Shown piece after piece: positions 1 to 10,012 of a stretch of 64,000 nt of DNA; within the stretch, counting starts at the first letter, position 1; every line of letters begins with the position of its first letter. Both the position numbers and the translations under genes were made by a program. The DNA lies in NCBI GenBank assembly GCA_907163375.1, contig CAJQUW010002196.1:306001-370000 (forward strand). Reading direction: 5' to 3'. This DNA comes from Prostheceraeus crozeri (lineage: Eukaryota > Platyhelminthes > Polycladida > Euryleptidae). The notes under the pieces were generated by a model, which had not been told where the DNA came from, searched no databases, and saw nothing but the letters and a program-made list of their open reading frames with translations.

Positions 1-1300
1 AACGAGGTAGTAAATTTTTCATGCTCAGACGAGTTTTCTATACAGAGAGGAGTTCAGATCACAACGTCTGCCGATGTCAGTCATTTGCACCTGTCTAGTA
101 CAGGCGCATGTTAACTCCCGAAAACTACCTCAAAATACATGAGAAGAGGTAGCATATGTCCTCTATTCATGTACAAGACAAAAGCTCAGCTGATTTATGA
201 ACAGAAAATAACAGACACGTAGGAATTTGGTAAAATCCTTAACAGACACCTCGAAGCACCGTCGAAATATACCGGTTTTGCAGGATCGGAGGTAGAACAA
301 AAGATTACAAAAGATAAAAAGCGCAGTGCCTAGTATTTTTCATGAAGACCCTAACAGACATCTAGCTAGTTGCATAATTGCAAACAGACACTTAAAACAT
401 GTGAAAATGCCCATTTTTCGATGAAACAATCAATTTGTTGATGAAAAATATTCAACGCTTCACATACATCATCAAAATGAAAGAACTGACCTTACATTGA
501 TATACTGCCTTTGGGATGGGTGTGACAAGCACACTCAAGAGCTTTTTATGGCTGTAAAACTAAATTTTGTATGTTATTTTGCAACATATATCAAGTACAT
601 ATGATGAAAATTAAAAATATCATCTCCAAGAAAATATTGCTTTTATAAATACAAACAAACGACATCTCCTGTTCACAAATACACGTTACCGGCAAATTGT
701 TGTTTTTCACGACCTATCATAAACATTTGCTACAATTTCTCGCTCCATCCCATGACTGCGTGCCTAGGTAAGTAATTTGATTATTGAATATAATAGTGCA
801 CTGCATGACGCTGCATCAGTGGAGTACACTACAGACTGTCTGTGTTTCCGTGATGCTATACAGCCTGCTGCCGGTCGGATAGGTACGAAGTTGGATGAGA
901 TTTCACGTCACAGCAACTTCACCTTCATCGTTAATATGTTTTGATATTGCCTTTACGCAAACAAAGTTGTGATTCTGTATGCTATTGGCGACAAGCTCCA
1001 GCCACAGCCTTAATATAATTCGGTGTAATCAACATATCTCCTACAGAAATAAAGACACTGCATGCGCATAATAATTGTGATTGAGTGTGATGAATATTTC
1101 AGTGTTCAGAACAACCTTTGGCCAAAGAACCTAAAATTGTTGGTGAACTGAGAAAAGCTTTCAATTTTTGAGCGATTTATTTTAGGGATTTTGCTTTTCT
1201 CCGTAGAGGGCGTTGCTATGTACATAGAAAATCATCAACAGAAATGTTAAAATGTTTTGGAAGTGTAGAAGAAAACTAATTTTTGCGGATGAAATCTTCT

Positions 1301-2021
1301 TCATTCATCGTCTGAATCACTCCAGTCACTATCACTGTCTCCGACAGCTCCATCGACATCCATGTCACTTTCACTGTCGTCGTCATCATCATCGAAAGAC
1401 TGAAATCAAAAGTAATGTTGGAATAATGAAATACTGGTAGCTGAAACATCTACATTGCTGTACTGATTCACGCCAAAATTCCGCGTATGTACTATTACTG
1501 TGTATGTGCAATAGAGAATCTTTGCATTTACAAGTAAGAATCTGTTTTCAGCATAATCAATATTGTAAGTGAGATCAATATAGTAATTGAGATCAATATT
1601 GTAAGTGAGATCAATGTTGTAAGTAATATTGTCGCTATAAATGGATGCTAGTATTTTTACGGGCATTAAATAGTGAGATATCAAGAACATGGTAGCAATG
1701 TATAATGTAAAAAATCCCTAGGACTTTTGGATTTATTTGTTGAAGAATTAGTTTGATACATGCTCCTGTAATACATACCTGTGTGTTGCCGTCAATGTTG
1801 TTATGCACGGGTGGTCCATTGAACCACCCAGGTTCATACAACCCGTTAGACCAAGTCCATCCGAAGTTCTCTGGGACCAGTCCAATTGTCGGATTTGGGA
1901 GATGAGATCTATTCCACAGGATTGATACATATTGAGCTCGAAGGATCTTTTGTCGCAAGGTTCGCCAGCAAGGCGGAAATAGGGCGGGGTTTAACCTTTT
2001 CACGTTGGAGAGAGTGTTATC
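1301..2021 (-). CDS. Last two exons of unidentified gene, left arm copy
   Basis: Mirror copy of the gene tail at 7521-8241, with exons at 1779-2021 and 1301-1399 on the minus strand. Reading frame, splice sites and stop are the same as in the right arm. No upstream exon is visible: an AT microsatellite and PLE1 lie directly 5'. An apparent open frame on the plus strand at 1886-2116 is an antisense shadow of the larger exon. Confidence 0.5.
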
Positions 2022-2149
2022 CTGTAAATGAATACGGATTTTTGTTATTCCAAGAAAGAATTCCTTCTCAAAGTGATTTCATAGTCTATAGCATTTTGTA
2101 TTTTAATATTCTTTGAGAGGATGTACTGTTGTGTAATGCCAAGGAAGTT

Positions 2150-2280
2150 AAGATATATATATATATATATATATTAAGTTATATATATATATATTAAGTT
2201 ATATAAATTATGCAAGTAAAAATGTATAAGTAAAAATAATGAATTATATAAGTTATATAAAGTTTATATATATATATTAT
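2150..2280. repeat. AT-rich microsatellite
   Basis: Runs of TA dinucleotides broken by TTAAGTTATA motifs. The block directly abuts the 5' truncation point of the left-arm PLE; its mirror is 7262-7392. A 2-bp length difference between the arms falls here. Confidence 0.85.
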
Positions 2281-2282
2281 TA

Positions 2283-3727
2283 GCGGCTAGTATTCCGAGT
2301 TTTTGTAGAGATACCGACGATTTCTTAAAAAAGTTACCTAAATTTATTAATGATGAAATTTTAGCCACTTTTGACGTTCAATCTCTGTATACAAGTATAC
2401 CACATTCATTAGGTATAGAGGCTATTGAATTCTGGTTAACGGAAAAACGACATATGATTCCAAACAGAATAAGCAATGACTTCATTTTACAAGGGCTGAA
2501 TCTTATCTTAGATAACAATATCTTCACTTTTAATAAGTTGTTTTACAAACAAAGATCGGGAACCGCAATGGGTACCAAATGTGCACCATCTTATGCGAAC
2601 CTTGTGATGGGATACCTGGAGACCACACTTTATCAAAAGATAAGAGAATTTTTGTCAGAAGCTCAATGTGAGTATTTTATCTCGAAATGGACACGATATC
2701 TTGACGACTGCTTCATTGTTTGGCCGAAGGAATTCGGAGACATTTCTCTTCTATATAATTGCTTAAATAATTTAAATCAAAATATCGTATTCACAATGGA
2801 AAATAGTTCATCCTCAATGCATTTCTTGGATGTGAAATTATACAAAAAAAGTAATAGACTGGAAACCGATGTATACAGGAAACCAACTGACAGTATGTCA
2901 TATGTTCCATACAAATCTTGCCATCGAAGACATATTTTACGAAACATTCCATTTAGTCTAGCTTGCCGCCTTAAAAAAGTCGTGTCTGAAAAGGAAATAT
3001 TGCCCTTACGACTTGAAGAATTGAAACAAAAACTAATAAGATTAGATTATCCTAAGAAGTTAATTGATGGGTCGATTGAAAAAGCTTTGAAGACTAGTGA
3101 TGATAATTCTACTGTTTCACGTAAACCAAGTAATGAAAAGAAAATCCGATTCATGAGTACATATAACCCGAACAACCCGAAGTCATTTCATAAAGTTGTC
3201 CAGCCTCTTTTCAAAGTTTAAAAATGTTGCCTCCGTTTAACAGCTACCAAATTCAAGCCACTTATAAACAACCACAATCCCTCTTGTCACTACTACGGCG
3301 AAACAAAAATGATGAAATAAAAGGTGTAAGAAAATGTAACGAGAACAAATGCGGAACTTGTTATTATATAATTGAAGGAAAGACATTTCATTTCCGCAGC
3401 AGAACATTTAACATCAAACATAACATGAACTGCTACTCTCATAATGTAATTTACGTGTTGCGATGTTTGGGGTGTATGGAGTTATATATTGGTCAAACTG
3501 GAGATCTATTAAAAAACAGAATGACAGTGCATAGACATCATATTAAGCACCCAGATGCAGCTCCATTACCTGTCAGTAGACATATTTCTCGATGCGCCGC
3601 GGATAAAGACAAGCAGTTTGAAGTGATGCCTTTCTTTCAGCTTTCATGGAACACGACTAAACATGTGAGAGAGATCAAAGAAAGCTGCTTCATTTCCCAA
3701 TTTAAACCTTCTTTGAATTCTGTGTAA
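2283..3727 (+). pseudogene. Penelope-like element 1, left arm copy (frameshifted)
   Basis: Same element as 5816-7259 but in two frames: the first part runs to 3221 and the second from 3224 to 3727, after a one-base difference in a run of C. The first part holds the RT motifs TFDVQSLYTSIP, GTAMGTKCAPSYANLVMG and YLDDCFIVW. The second holds the Cys-rich linker and the GIY-YIG core LYIGQTG. The arms are otherwise almost identical, so this is a recent single-base indel or a sequencing error. Confidence 0.9.
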
Positions 3728-3769
3728 TTTTTTTCTTTCCATTCAGTTGTAATATTGTATTGCCTAGCT

Positions 3770-3822
3770 CCTGATGCATGATTAGATGTAATAATTAATA
3801 CATCGAAACCGGTAGCTACAGG
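3770..3822 (+). ncRNA. Hammerhead-ribozyme-like fold, PLE1 3' end
   Basis: About 40 bases after the PLE1 stop the sequence folds as stem I (CCTGATGC with GCTACAGG, 2x2 internal loop), a core-like ATGATTA, stem II (GATGTA/TACATC with an 8-nt loop), GAAA, a self-complementary CCGG as stem III, then TA before stem I. PLEs are known to carry minimal hammerhead ribozymes next to their ORF with very short stem III. The core departs from CUGANGA at two places, so activity is doubtful. Confidence 0.5.
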
Positions 3823-3960
3823 AATTTGACTTTTAGTCCATATTATCTATTATTTATTATTTACTTATATATATATATATATATATGAAAAATAGTAGAA
3901 TCCAAAATGGAAAAAATAATAAATTCCAAAAAAGGTTCCAAGGAAAACTGAGAAATCTTA

Positions 3961-4005
3961 TTCCCTGACGCGTTTCTGCTCACTCTTAGAGCTTGTCAAA
4001 GGGAA
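3961..4005 (-). ncRNA. Hammerhead-ribozyme-like fold, PLE2 3' end
   Basis: Read on the minus strand: stem I TTCCCT with AGGGAA (6 bp), core-like TTGACAA, stem II GCTC/GAGC, A, GAAA, self-complementary CGCG, then TC before stem I. The layout matches that of PLE1 and the family's known minimal type I hammerheads. The core differs from CUGANGA at two bases. A partial second copy of the 3' half (GAAACGCGTCAGGG) lies at 5571-5584 on the plus strand, as expected for a PLE terminal repeat. Confidence 0.55.
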
Positions 4006-4055
4006 TGAAATTATATTTAAATCAAACAACATAATGCAAAATATGCATGGATATT

Positions 4056-5486
4056 TTAATGTTCATTCTTATTCAGTGGAGGTTTAAGCATAGAAATGAA
4101 AAACTCTTCTTTTTTCTCTCTGTGGTATTTACTGCATTGAGGAGGCAATTGATATATCGGTGCGGCCATAAATTTTACCTCATGCTCACTAGCACAAGAT
4201 GCTATGTGCTTGCTTACGTTTAGGATGGCATAATGCGGATGTAATATATGTTGCCTATGAATCGTTATTCTCGTCCTAAACATTCCACCAGTTTGGCCGA
4301 TATAAAACTGATGACAACCTTTGCAAAAGAGAGCGTAAATTACATTGCATGAAAGGCAGTTAAGATTCGATTTAATATTGAAAGTTCTTAAAACGTTTTC
4401 TACTTTAAAATCGACACTCTCTCCAACAACCAAGCAATTACAACAACTACATCTGGGTTCACCACACTTCGTTATACCGTTTATGATTTCTTTGTTATTT
4501 CTGTTTAATATTCTATACAAGTTTTTGGGTTGTTTGTATGCTTTTATAATTCGACTGTTCTTAAAGGAATCCATTAATCTTAAAGCCCCTATAGTAGGAG
4601 CGATTACTTCATTATAAATATTCGGATTATCTTTGTTATATGTCGTCACAAATGGGATTAGGTTTTCATTGTTTTGTACGTTTTCTTTTTTGTTAGTTTC
4701 TCGTGATGCGCGCTCAAATGCGCTCTCGATCAAATTATTCGGGTAATTTAATTTCAGTAAAACTTTTTTCAGATCACTTAATTCAATAGATTTGTTGATA
4801 GGATTGGATACCAACATTTCTACTCTTCTAGCAAGATTGTAAGGGATATTATAAACGATATGCCTTGGGTGTGCAGAATTGAATGGCACATAACTCATGC
4901 TGTCTGTCGGCTTGTGATAAATTTTCGTTTCCAGTTTTTCGCGTTCTTTGTACACAGTAACATCGAGAAAATTAACCTTCTGGCGATCACTTTCCATGGT
5001 AAACCAAATAATAGATGGATTAAGATTGTTTAAAATTGCATTAAAATTATCAATACTCCCGAATTCTGTGTTCCAAACAATGAAACAATCATCAATATAT
5101 CTTATCCAGTTTTCTGTTATTCTAGAAGATGTGTCGTCATTGTATATTTCTTTAGTTATGGAATACATCTTCTCTTCCAGAAACCCCATAAATAATATGG
5201 CATAGGTGGAGGCCATTTTTGTCCCCATGGCAGTACCAGATTGTTGCAGGTAAAAGTCATTCTCAAATTTGAAGTAGTCATTTTTCAGAATTAAATGTAT
5301 CGAAGATAATATGAATTCCTTGGTGAATCTATCACACATGACATCGCTATATTTTTCTATCCAATAGCCAATAGATTCAATACCTAAATCATGCGGTATA
5401 CTTGTATAGAGAGAAACGACATCGAATGTTAAAAATATCACATTTTCATCCACAGAATCATGTTTCCTTAATTTTTCAATGAAATG
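4056..5486 (-). CDS. Penelope-like element 2: RT plus GIY-YIG endonuclease, 5'-truncated
   Basis: A 465-codon frame from Met at 5453, open upstream through FIEKLRKHDSVDE to about 5486. RT motifs in order: TFDVVSLYTSIP, GTAMGTKMASTYAILFMG, YIDDCFIVW and FLDVTVYKE. Then comes a Cys cluster (CGEPRCSCCNC) and the GIY-YIG core FYIGQTGGMFRTRITIHRQH. It is clearly a different subfamily from PLE1, though colinear along the whole length. It fills the spacer of the giant inverted repeat. The protein lacks the N-terminal region and ends in NKNEH before a stop; the frame has no internal stop, so the copy is young. Confidence 0.93.
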   Translation of the reverse strand, partial: HFIEKLRKHDSVDENVIFLTFDVVSLYTSIPHDLGIESIGYWIEKYSDVMCDRFTKEFILSSIHLILKNDYFKFENDFYLQQSGTAMGTKMASTYAILFMGFLEEKMYSITKEIYNDDTSSRITENWIRYIDDCFIVWNTEFGSIDNFNAILNNLNPSIIWFTMESDRQKVNFLDVTVYKEREKLETKIYHKPTDSMSYVPFNSAHPRHIVYNIPYNLARRVEMLVSNPINKSIELSDLKKVLLKLNYPNNLIESAFERASRETNKKENVQNNENLIPFVTTYNKDNPNIYNEVIAPTIGALRLMDSFKNSRIIKAYKQPKNLYRILNRNNKEIINGITKCGEPRCSCCNCLVVGESVDFKVENVLRTFNIKSNLNCLSCNVIYALFCKGCHQFYIGQTGGMFRTRITIHRQHILHPHYAILNVSKHIASCASEHEVKFMAAPIYQLPPQCSKYHREKKEEFFISMLKPPLNKNEH

Positions 5487-5489
5487 TTG

Positions 5490-5524
5490 AGTTCGTCAAT
5501 TTTGTCGTTAAAAGTTGACGAACT
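5490..5524. repeat. Perfect 10-bp hairpin at PLE2 inversion junction
   Basis: AGTTCGTCAA and TTGACGAACT flank a 15-base loop. The hairpin sits exactly between the minus-strand PLE2 body and a plus-strand PLE fragment, marking the breakpoint of a 5' inversion. Confidence 0.7.
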
Positions 5525-5570
5525 TTTAAAAAAATTGATTAATAAGGTGAGGAGTTATTGTAGAGATACA
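5514..5570 (+). pseudogene. Inverted 5' fragment of PLE2 RT
   Basis: The plus strand reads VDELLKKLINKVRSYCRDT, which aligns with SFCRDTDDFLKK just upstream of RT motif A in PLE1. PLE2 on the minus strand begins with the next residues (FIEKLRKHD). The element is therefore split, with its 5' part flipped, a known result of twin priming. Confidence 0.6.
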
Positions 5571-5720
5571 GAAACGCGTCAGGGAATAAGATTTCTCAGT
5601 TTTCCTTGGAACCTTTTTTGGAATTTATTATTTTTTCCATTTTGGATTCTACTATTTTTCATATATATATATATATAAGTAAATAATAAATAATAGATAA
5701 TATGGACTAAAAGTCAAATT

Positions 5721-5773
5721 CCTGTAGCTACCGGTTTCGATGTATTAATTATTACATCTAATCATGCATCAGG
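5721..5773 (-). ncRNA. Hammerhead-ribozyme-like fold, PLE1 right arm
   Basis: Exact mirror of 3770-3822, downstream of the intact PLE1 frame on the minus strand. The same stems and the GAAA-CCGG-TA block are present. Confidence 0.5.
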
Positions 5774-5815
5774 AGCTAGGCAATACAATATTACAACTGA
5801 ATGGAAAGAAAAAAA

Positions 5816-7259
5816 TTACACAGAATTCAAAGAAGGTTTAAATTGGGAAATGAAGCAGCTTTCTTTGATCTCTCTCACATGTTTAGTCGTGTTCCATGAA
5901 AGCTGAAAGAAAGGCATCACTTCAAACTGCTTGTCTTTATCCGCGGCGCATCGAGAAATATGTCTACTGACAGGTAATGGAGCTGCATCTGGGTGCTTAA
6001 TATGATGTCTATGCACTGTCATTCTGTTTTTTAATAGATCTCCAGTTTGACCAATATATAACTCCATACACCCCAAACATCGCAACACGTAAATTACATT
6101 ATGAGAGTAGCAGTTCATGTTATGTTTGATGTTAAATGTTCTGCTGCGGAAATGAAATGTCTTTCCTTCAATTATATAATGACAAGTTCCGCATTTGTTC
6201 TCGTTACATTTTCTTACACCTTTTATTTCATCATTTTTGTTTCGCCGTAGTAGTGACAAGAGGGATTGTGGTTGTTTATAAGTGGCTTGAATTTGGTAGC
6301 TGTTAAACGGAGGCAACATTTTTAAACTTTGAAAAGAGGGCTGGACAACTTTATGAAATGACTTCGGGTTGTTCGGGTTATATGTACTCATGAATCGGAT
6401 TTTCTTTTCATTACTTGGTTTACGTGAAACAGTAGAATTATCATCACTAGTCTTCAAAGCTTTTTCAATCGACCCATCAATTAACTTCTTAGGATAATCT
6501 AATCTTATTAGTTTTTGTTTCAATTCTTCAAGTCGTAAGGGCAATATTTCCTTTTCAGACACGACTTTTTTAAGGCGGCAAGCTAGACTAAATGGAATGT
6601 TTCGTAAAATATGTCTTCGATGGCAAGATTTGTATGGAACATATGACATACTGTCAGTTGGTTTCCTGTATACATCGGTTTCCAGTCTATTACTTTTTTT
6701 GTATAATTTCACATCCAAGAAATGCATTGAGGATGAACTATTTTCCATTGTGAATACGATATTTTGATTTAAATTATTTAAGCAATTATATAGAAGAGAA
6801 ATGTCTCCGAATTCCTTCGGCCAAACAATGAAGCAGTCGTCAAGATATCGTGTCCATTTCGAGATAAAATACTCACATTGAGCTTCTGACAAAAATTCTC
6901 TTATCTTTTGATAAAGTGTGGTCTCCAGGTATCCCATCACAAGGTTCGCATAAGATGGTGCACATTTGGTACCCATTGCGGTTCCCGATCTTTGTTTGTA
7001 AAACAACTTATTAAAAGTGAAGATATTGTTATCTAAGATAAGATTCAGCCCTTGTAAAATGAAGTCATTGCTTATTCTGTTTGGAATCATATGTCGTTTT
7101 TCCGTTAACCAGAATTCAATAGCCTCTATACCTAATGAATGTGGTATACTTGTATACAGAGATTGAACGTCAAAAGTGGCTAAAATTTCATCATTAATAA
7201 ATTTAGGTAACTTTTTTAAGAAATCGTCGGTATCTCTACAAAAACTCGGAATACTAGCC
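5816..7259 (-). CDS. Penelope-like element 1: RT plus GIY-YIG endonuclease, 5'-truncated
   Basis: One open frame of 424 codons from the first Met at 7090, and open further upstream to the microsatellite near 7260. The extension carries SIPSFCRDTDDFLKKL and the RT catalytic block TFDVQSLYTSIPHSLGIEAI. Next come GTAMGTKCAPSYANLVMG, the catalytic YLDDCFIVW, FLDVKLYK, a linker with CNENKCGTC, and a C-terminal GIY-YIG domain (LYIGQTGDLLKNRMTVHRHH). PLEs use this pair of domains for target-primed insertion, often at telomeres or AT-rich sites. The N-terminal third of a usual PLE is missing and replaced by (TA)n. It has no capsid and is not an LTR element. It opposes the direction of the neighbouring acidic-tail gene. 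Confidence 0.93.
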
Positions 7260-7520
7260 GCTAATAATATATATATATAAACTTTATATAACTTATATAA
7301 TTCATTATTTTTACTTATACATTTTTACTTGCATAATTTATATAACTTAATATATATATATATAACTTAATATATATATATATATATATCTTAACTTCCT
7401 TGGCATTACACAACAGTACATCCTCTCAAAGAATATTAAAATACAAAATGCTATAGACTATGAAATCACTTTGAGAAGGAATTCTTTCTTGGAATAACAA
7501 AAATCCGTATTCATTTACAG

Positions 7521-8241
7521 GATAACACTCTCTCCAACGTGAAAAGGTTAAACCCCGCCCTATTTCCGCCTTGCTGGCGAACCTTGCGACAAAAGATCCT
7601 TCGAGCTCAATATGTATCAATCCTGTGGAATAGATCTCATCTCCCAAATCCGACAATTGGACTGGTCCCAGAGAACTTCGGATGGACTTGGTCTAACGGG
7701 TTGTATGAACCTGGGTGGTTCAATGGACCACCCGTGCATAACAACATTGACGGCAACACACAGGTATGTATTACAGGAGCATGTATCAAACTAATTCTTC
7801 AACAAATAAATCCAAAAGTCCTAGGGATTTTTTACATTATACATTGCTACCATGTTCTTGATATCTCACTATTTAATGCCCGTAAAAATACTAGCATCCA
7901 TTTATAGCGACAATATTACTTACAACATTGATCTCACTTACAATATTGATCTCAATTACTATATTGATCTCACTTACAATATTGATTATGCTGAAAACAG
8001 ATTCTTACTTGTAAATGCAAAGATTCTCTATTGCACATACACAGTAATAGTACATACGCGGAATTTTGGCGTGAATCAGTACAGCAATGTAGATGTTTCA
8101 GCTACCAGTATTTCATTATTCCAACATTACTTTTGATTTCAGTCTTTCGATGATGATGACGACGACAGTGAAAGTGACATGGATGTCGATGGAGCTGTCG
8201 GAGACAGTGATAGTGACTGGAGTGATTCAGACGATGAATGA
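7521..8241 (+). CDS. Last two exons of unidentified gene with acidic tail
   Basis: Exon 7521-7763 follows a TTTACAG acceptor and ends in CAG before a strong GTATGT donor. It encodes 81 residues in one frame, including LPNPTIGLVPENFGWTWSNG and a basic N-terminal part (VKRLNP). The intron ends in TTTTGATTTCAG, and the last exon (8143-8241) encodes 32 residues rich in Asp and Ser (SFDDDDDDSESDMDVDG then DSDSDWSDSDDE) and a TGA stop. Both exons are in phase 0, so they join without a frame change. A poly(A) signal follows at 8361-8366. The Pro/Trp/Gly-rich block resembles the C-terminal region of repetitive ORFs in many invertebrate genomes, but I cannot name the family. It is probably a fragment of a larger gene or element whose 5' part was lost. 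Confidence 0.5.
7915..7990. repeat. 18-bp minisatellite in intron
   Basis: About four tandem copies of a unit close to TTACAATATTGATCTCAC lie within the intron of the acidic-tail gene. Copies differ by one or two bases. The mirror block is at about 1552-1627. The 94-codon open frame across it is low complexity and not a gene. Confidence 0.85.
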
Positions 8242-8360
8242 AGAAGATTTCATCCGCAAAAATTAGTTTTCTTCTACACTTCCAAAACATTTTAACATTT
8301 CTGTTGATGATTTTCTATGTACATAGCAACGCCCTCTACGGAGAAAAGCAAAATCCCTAA

Positions 8361-8366
8361 AATAAA
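8361..8366 (+). promoter_or_regulatory. Poly(A) signal AATAAA
   Basis: AATAAA lies about 120 bases after the TGA of the acidic-tail exon, a plausible cleavage signal for that gene. The mirror copy is at 1176-1181 on the minus strand. Confidence 0.4.
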
Positions 8367-8369
8367 TCG

Positions 8370-9480
8370 CTCAAAAATTGAAAGCTTTTCTCAGTTCACC
8401 AACAATTTTAGGTTCTTTGGCCAAAGGTTGTTCTGAACACTGAAATATTCATCACACTCAATCACAATTATTATGCGCATGCAGTGTCTTTATTTCTGTA
8501 GGAGATATGTTGATTACACCGAATTATATTAAGGCTGTGGCTGGAGCTTGTCGCCAATAGCATACAGAATCACAACTTTGTTTGCGTAAAGGCAATATCA
8601 AAACATATTAACGATGAAGGTGAAGTTGCTGTGACGTGAAATCTCATCCAACTTCGTACCTATCCGACCGGCAGCAGGCTGTATAGCATCACGGAAACAC
8701 AGACAGTCTGTAGTGTACTCCACTGATGCAGCGTCATGCAGTGCACTATTATATTCAATAATCAAATTACTTACCTAGGCACGCAGTCATGGGATGGAGC
8801 GAGAAATTGTAGCAAATGTTTATGATAGGTCGTGAAAAACAACAATTTGCCGGTAACGTGTATTTGTGAACAGGAGATGTCGTTTGTTTGTATTTATAAA
8901 AGCAATATTTTCTTGGAGATGATATTTTTAATTTTCATCATATGTACTTGATATATGTTGCAAAATAACATACAAAATTTAGTTTTACAGCCATAAAAAG
9001 CTCTTGAGTGTGCTTGTCACACCCATCCCAAAGGCAGTATATCAATGTAAGGTCAGTTCTTTCATTTTGATGATGTATGTGAAGCGTTGAATATTTTTCA
9101 TCAACAAATTGATTGTTTCATCGAAAAATGGGCATTTTCACATGTTTTAAGTGTCTGTTTGCAATTATGCAACTAGCTAGATGTCTGTTAGGGTCTTCAT
9201 GAAAAATACTAGGCACTGCGCTTTTTATCTTTTGTAATCTTTTGTTCTACCTCCGATCCTGCAAAACCGGTATATTTCGACGGTGCTTCGAGGTGTCTGT
9301 TAAGGATTTTACCAAATTCCTACGTGTCTGTTATTTTCTGTTCATAAATCAGCTGAGCTTTTGTCTTGTACATGAATAGAGGACATATGCTACCTCTTCT
9401 CATGTATTTTGAGGTAGTTTTCGGGAGTTAACATGCGCCTGTACTAGACAGGTGCAAATGACTGACATCGGCAGACGTTG
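8370..9480. other. No recognisable gene; short TGTCTGTT motif repeats
   Basis: I see no coding signal. The motif GTGTCTGTT recurs four times between about 9148 and 9335 at irregular spacing. The mirror stretch is about 60-1170. Confidence 0.4.
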
Positions 9481-9499
9481 TGATCTGAACTCCTCTCTG

Positions 9500-10012
9500 T
9501 ATAGAAAACTCGTCTGAGCATGAAAAATTTACTACCTCGTTCCCTGCACATCTTTGCCCTGGCTCCCGGACTACTTCTGCATAAATTATATGAAGATGAC
9601 TTCGATAGGCGGGTCGAGTTTTGTGAGTGGTTTTTACGTGACACAGAAGCCAATCTAGACTTTCCAAACATGTTCGTATTGTCTGATGAGGCCACGTTTA
9701 AATTGAATGGTCGACTCAATCGCCACAACAATATCTACTGGGCTGAAGAGAATCATCATCAAATTTTACAGTAGGTAATCTCCCTGGTGTTACCGCATGG
9801 GTAGGTCTTTTTCTCGCGGCTTGATAGGCCCGTTCTTCTTCTGCGGGACGGTGGATGGTGAGAAGTATCTGGAGCTTCTACGTACCCATGTAATATCGGA
9901 AATCAGGAGATTGTATCTGAATGACGAGGAGCTGCCATATTTTCAGCAGGGTGGAGCTTCAGCTCATTATGCCTCCATTGTACGAAGCTATCTCAGTCCG
10001 AGTTGGCAGTGA
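9500..10012 (+). pseudogene. Tc1/mariner-type transposase relic, C-terminal half
   Basis: The plus strand reads LYEDDFDRRVEFCEWFLRD, LSDEATFKLNGRLNRHNNIY, then after a frameshift near 9800 GLIGPFFFCGTVDGEKYLEL, ELPYFQQGGASAHYASIVR. This is the DDE catalytic region of a transposase common in arthropods. The first catalytic Asp (LSDEATF) is present, but the expected QQDGAPAHY reads QQGGASAHY, so the second Asp is lost. The coding text stops soon after, and the N-terminal half lies next to it on the other strand. Bases before 9541 are also part of the giant inverted repeat. Confidence 0.8.

Larger units (their letters stand above)
1..3978. repeat. Left arm of giant inverted repeat
   Basis: This stretch is the reverse complement of 5569-9541. 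Paired coordinates sum to 9542 over the outer 2.1 kb, shifting to about 9544 and 9547 further in, so only a few small indels separate the arms. The arm carries, from outside in, a transposase edge, unannotated DNA, two exons of an unidentified gene, an AT microsatellite, PLE1 and part of the PLE2 3' end. The left edge is the window edge, so the repeat may continue. Such high identity implies a recent duplication, ongoing gene conversion, or an assembly artefact. Confidence 0.95.
5569..9541. repeat. Right arm of giant inverted repeat
   Basis: Mirror of 1-3978. The outer end lies inside the transposase relic at 9500-10012, and it is the outer end only because the window starts at the matching base. 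The inner end is in the PLE2 3' sequence, at a CAGAAACGCG shared by both arms. The non-palindromic spacer 3979-5568 argues against a simple hairpin-read artefact, which would give no spacer or a very short one. Confidence 0.95.

Noticed and set aside
1886-2116. 76-codon plus-strand frame (and mirror at 7426-7656)
   Set aside because: Antisense to the better-supported exon with splice sites.
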